From assembly GCA_950075905.1 (NCBI GenBank), contig CATMVR010000204.1:1-8082 (forward strand): a DNA stretch of 8,082 bases, in the 5' to 3' direction. The DNA comes from an uncultured Persicitalea sp. GTDB taxonomy: Bacteria; Bacteroidota; Bacteroidia; Cytophagales; Spirosomataceae. Made by a program: the position numbers and the translations under genes. Of this stretch, positions 5,618 through 8,082 are shown piece by piece. The notes beneath the pieces were generated by a model. That model made no database searches and was not told the DNA's origin. It was given only the letters and a program-made list of their open reading frames with translations. Positions within the stretch are counted from its first letter, which is position 1; the number at the start of each line of letters is the position of its first letter.

Positions 5618-7504
5618 TTAATCAATCACCTCTACTTCCAGCCCACTAGCCGCATTGGCCTGCATAAAAATCCGCTGCGTAGCTTTGATAAAATCGGCGG
5701 CATCGGCCCGGTAGATGTTTTCTACGTACTTCTGCGGGTTGCGGTCAAACAGCGGAAAGGCCGTGCTCTGCACCTGCACCATGATTTTGTGGCCTTTTTT
5801 GAAGGTGTGCAACACATCCTGCAGGCGGAAGGCGAGCTCGGTGCGCTCGTTGGCTTTCAGGGGCTCGGGTTTCGAGAAGCTGTTGCGAAAGCGTGATCGC
5901 ATGATTTCACTACGCACCATCTGCTGGTAGCCAGCTAGTACCACCTCCTTGTCTACCAGGTAGTCGTGGTTCTTCATATCGTTGGGGTACACATCGATGA
6001 GCTTCACGAAAAAGTCGGCATCCGTACCCGTAGTGCTGAACAGCAGCCGGGCCAGGATTTCACCACCCAGCGTCACGTCTTCGGTCAGGACATCAGACTC
6101 AAACACCAGTACATCGGGTCGGGTGGACGCAAAGCGCTGGTCTTCTGACATATAGTTGAAGGGTGTAAATCCCGTCATTTGGGTAAAATCTTCGGTGTAG
6201 GGTACCGGCTTCAAAGGATCACTGACGTACTCGGTGTAGGCGTTGGCGGCGGTGGGTTTCTCAAAGCTCAGCTTGCCGTTGGGATGGAAATAGAGCGTCC
6301 GCTTTTTGGCCTGCGGGGCGGGCCACTTGTCAAACTTGCGCCACTCGTTGCGGCCGGTGTTGAAGAGGTACGCTTCGGGCAGACCGGTTTTGCCGTCGCC
6401 GGGGCCTTTCAGAAAGTGGTTAAAAAATTCTGTTTCGATGTTTTTCTGATAAAACGTGGCGATGCTATCGCCAAAGTATACGTCGTTGTGCAGCGTGTGA
6501 CCCGTTTCGCGGCTCCACCGCCCGTGGCCAAAGGGACCCATCACGAGGGTATTGTAAGCATTGGGGTTGTTCTTCTCAATGGTCTTGTAAGTATTCAGCG
6601 GCCCGTACAGGTCTTCGGCATCGAACCAGCCGCCGACGGTCATGTAGGCTGGTTTTACACTTTTGAGATGAGGCAGAATGTTGCGCTTCTGCCAGAAAGC
6701 ATCATAGTTGGGGTGGTCCATCATCTCCTGCCAGAAAAAATTATCCTTATAGTACTTGTTGAAGTTCTTCAAGGGACCCAGTTCCAGATTGAAAGTGTAG
6801 CCATCGGGCCTGGCCTGAATAAACTCGTCGGTGAACCAGGACTTTGGGGTAGGTTTGGGATGCTGAATACCAAACACCGGAAACGTGAGGTAGTACCCCT
6901 GCGTGAAGGCACCATTGTGGTGAAAATCGTCAAAGAAAAAATCGGCAATGGGGGCCTGAGGCGAGGAGGCTTTTAGCGCCGGATGCCCGCTGAGCGAGCT
7001 GGCCGTGGTATAGAAACCCGGATACGAGATGCCCCACTGCCCTACCCGGCCATTGTTGTTCGGCACGTTTTTGAGCAACCACTCGATGGTATCGTACATA
7101 TCAGAAGCCTCGTCCACGTCGTTTTTGGTCTTTTTGTCGGCAATGTGGGGGGTCATGTTGGTCCAGGTACCCTCGCTCATGTACCGCCCCCGCACATCCT
7201 GGTACACAAAAATGTACTTGTCGCGCAGCAGAAATGGGTTGGGTCCCATGCGCGCCGGGTACTCGTCGGGGCCGTAAGGGGCAATGCTGTAACAGGTACG
7301 CTGCATTAGAAACGGGTACTGTTTTGACGACGAAATGTCTTTGGGGGTATACACGATGGTATGCAGTTTGGTCCCATCGCGCATGGCAATGTCGTAGATG
7401 GCTTTGGTGTAGTTTTCTTTGATATAGGTCTGTTCGGAGGCGGGTTGTGCCCACACCACCACACTCATTATTGTCAGAATAAGAAGTAAAAAGGTACGTT
7501 TCAT
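5618..7504 (-). CDS. Secreted CocE/NonD family hydrolase (X-Pro dipeptidyl-peptidase S15-like)
   Basis: From the ATG at 7504 the product is 628 residues, a usual family length. A signal peptide is clear: KR, then the hydrophobic FLLLILTIMSVVVWA, with likely cleavage before Q20. The alpha/beta-hydrolase domain contains RTCY (Y72, the likely oxyanion tyrosine), the nucleophile elbow GISYPG (S160), GGWFDAED (D295) and GPFGHGRW (H327), giving a Ser-Asp-His triad. The C-terminal part (about 385-595) is the expected PepX_C jelly-roll domain. Relatives include cocaine esterase, glutaryl-7-ACA acylase and alpha-amino-acid ester hydrolases, so the natural substrate may be an acylated amino acid, peptide or ester; this cannot be decided here. 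An in-frame ATG at 7588 would place 28 residues before the signal peptide, so I reject it. The gene is divergent from the M1 peptidase gene. Confidence 0.92.
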   Translation of the reverse strand: MKRTFLLLILTIMSVVVWAQPASEQTYIKENYTKAIYDIAMRDGTKLHTIVYTPKDISSSKQYPFLMQRTCYSIAPYGPDEYPARMGPNPFLLRDKYIFVYQDVRGRYMSEGTWTNMTPHIADKKTKNDVDEASDMYDTIEWLLKNVPNNNGRVGQWGISYPGFYTTASSLSGHPALKASSPQAPIADFFFDDFHHNGAFTQGYYLTFPVFGIQHPKPTPKSWFTDEFIQARPDGYTFNLELGPLKNFNKYYKDNFFWQEMMDHPNYDAFWQKRNILPHLKSVKPAYMTVGGWFDAEDLYGPLNTYKTIEKNNPNAYNTLVMGPFGHGRWSRETGHTLHNDVYFGDSIATFYQKNIETEFFNHFLKGPGDGKTGLPEAYLFNTGRNEWRKFDKWPAPQAKKRTLYFHPNGKLSFEKPTAANAYTEYVSDPLKPVPYTEDFTQMTGFTPFNYMSEDQRFASTRPDVLVFESDVLTEDVTLGGEILARLLFSTTGTDADFFVKLIDVYPNDMKNHDYLVDKEVVLAGYQQMVRSEIMRSRFRNSFSKPEPLKANERTELAFRLQDVLHTFKKGHKIMVQVQSTAFPLFDRNPQKYVENIYRADAADFIKATQRIFMQANAASGLEVEVID

Positions 7505-7576
7505 AGCAATCGGAAAAGAGTTAAAGAAAGTTTGTTGAAGGATTTTATCAGGGTTAAAGGCCGGGATGGAGCTTGT

Positions 7577-7721
7577 AAAAATAGGCAAGAAAATAGTTTT
7601 TTAAACCATGTTCAGATTGGTTTAGCGCCAAAGAACCATACGTTTTAAGAAAAATAGCCGTTAAAGCAGATAATTAGATGGCATAACAACTACTTTGCCT
7701 ATTTTTGAGGTTTGGCTATTT
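7577..7721. repeat. Four G(G/C)CTATTT copies on both strands of the divergent intergenic region
   Basis: GCCTATTTTT is at 7697-7706 (+) and 7577-7586 (-), GGCTATTTTT at 7650-7659 (-) and GGCTATTTAA at 7714-7723 (+). The first two belong to a perfect 12-bp inverted repeat (7577-7588 with 7695-7706). The region separates two divergent secreted-enzyme genes. The copies may be shared promoter or operator elements; low sequence complexity makes chance possible. Confidence 0.35.
7700..7707 (+). promoter_or_regulatory. Putative -7 element (TATTTTTG) for the M1 peptidase gene
   Basis: TATTTTTG fits TAnnTTTG and ends 34 bp before the ATG at 7742, which would leave a short leader. No clear TTG -33 box is present at the usual distance. 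The mirror copy on the other strand reads TATTTTTA and could serve the hydrolase gene in the same way. Confidence 0.35.
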
Positions 7722-7741
7722 AACCTGATTTAAACTCCTTC

Positions 7742-8082
7742 ATGAAGAAACTGATTGTTTTCCTGCTTTGTGCAGGCATAGGCTTTGACAGCTTTGCCCA
7801 GTCGGATCGCTGGCAACAGCGGGCAAAATACGAAATGAACATCGATTTTGACACCAAAACCCACCGCTACACTGGTACGCAGAAACTGGTATATTCCAAC
7901 AACTCTCCTGATACGCTGCATAAAGTATTCTACCATTTGTACCTCAATGCTTTCCAGCCAGGCAGTCAGATGGACGTCCGCTCGCGTACCATTGCCGATC
8001 CCGACGCCCGGGTAATGGACCGGATTTATAAACTCTCACCCGACGAAATTGGCTACCAGAAGATCAGAACCCTGAAACACAA
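7742..8082 (+). CDS. M1-type metallopeptidase, N-terminal part (cut by window end)
   Basis: Only the first 113 codons are inside the window and the frame stays open to the last base. MKKLIVFLLCAGIGFDSFA is a signal peptide with likely cleavage before Q20; the cysteine at 10 is not in a lipobox context. The following RWQQRAKYEMNIDFDTKTHR and YTGTQKLVYSNNSPDTL resemble the N-terminal beta domain of Bacteroidota M1 family peptidases, where a strand YxGxxxLxYxNNSPDxL is typical, continued by VFYHLYLNAFQPGS. The zinc motif HExxH and the GxMEN motif would lie beyond the window, so activity cannot be confirmed. It is expected to be periplasmic or outer-membrane associated and to trim peptides. It is transcribed away from the S15-like hydrolase across a 237-bp gap. 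Confidence 0.8.
   Translation, partial: MKKLIVFLLCAGIGFDSFAQSDRWQQRAKYEMNIDFDTKTHRYTGTQKLVYSNNSPDTLHKVFYHLYLNAFQPGSQMDVRSRTIADPDARVMDRIYKLSPDEIGYQKIRTLKH

Noticed and set aside
5430..5618. 62-codon minus-strand ORF between the DUF5690 and hydrolase genes
   Set aside because: Most of it is the palindromic repeat in translation (REDAKAQR, LASLRF), a common false ORF.
6179..6976. 265-codon open frame on the plus strand opposite the hydrolase
   Set aside because: It is an antisense shadow of a strongly supported gene; its composition follows the complementary codons and it has no recognisable domain.
7505..7588. Upstream ATG for the CocE/NonD hydrolase
   Set aside because: It would bury the clear signal peptide 28 residues inside the protein and run through the likely promoter region.

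Overview
The window looks like chromosomal DNA of a Bacteroidota bacterium, most likely of the order Cytophagales (Spirosoma/Dyadobacter-like). This rests on protein style, on the AT-rich TAnnTTTG-like -7 elements, on the general lack of Shine-Dalgarno sites, and on recognisable families: a stand-alone LytTR protein, a DUF5690 membrane protein, a LuxR-type response regulator paired with a short HisKA_3 kinase, and a CocE/NonD hydrolase. No RNA gene, CRISPR array, insertion sequence or phage gene was seen.

Layout. (1) 21-1175 (+): FAD-dependent oxidoreductase of the TIGR03364 type, a family linked to aminophosphonate catabolism. (2) 1165-3490 (-): an apparent signalling operon transcribed leftwards. 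In order it holds a short ORF with a Cys/Pro-rich tail (3293-3490, start unclear), a seven-helix membrane protein (2653-3282), a one-TM histidine kinase overlapping it by ATGA, and a NarL/LuxR response regulator. The regulator's 3' end overlaps the oxidoreductase tail to tail by 11 bp. (3) 3491-3778: a divergent regulatory region with a -7-like box for the leftward operon, a CACCC array with 11-12 bp spacing, an imperfect palindrome and two near-identical 12-mers 20 bp apart. (4) 3779-4108 (+): LytTR-only DNA-binding protein. (5) 4131-5405 (-): 12-TM DUF5690/MFS-like protein with a TTG start. (6) 5512-5567: a 56-bp imperfect palindrome of CGCAAAG-type units. (7) 5618-7504 (-): secreted CocE/NonD (S15-like) alpha/beta hydrolase. 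(8) 7505-7741: divergent promoter region with a repeated GSCTATTT motif. (9) 7742 to the window end (+): start of a secreted M1-type metallopeptidase, cut off by the window.

How the genes may work together. The kinase has almost no sensory region, so the co-translated seven-helix protein is the natural candidate sensor, and the short ORF in front of it could be a further component. The LytTR gene next door has a candidate autoregulatory operator. The oxidoreductase and the DUF5690 transporter-like protein may belong to one metabolic theme (phosphonate or a related amine), with the AT-rich signalling genes lying between them. The two exported hydrolytic enzymes on the right form a separate divergent pair.

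The most interesting item is the overlooked short ORF at 3293-3490. It ends 10 bp before the membrane-protein ATG, moves that gene's start away from an upstream GTG, and reads like a real small protein whose only ATG lies in another frame.
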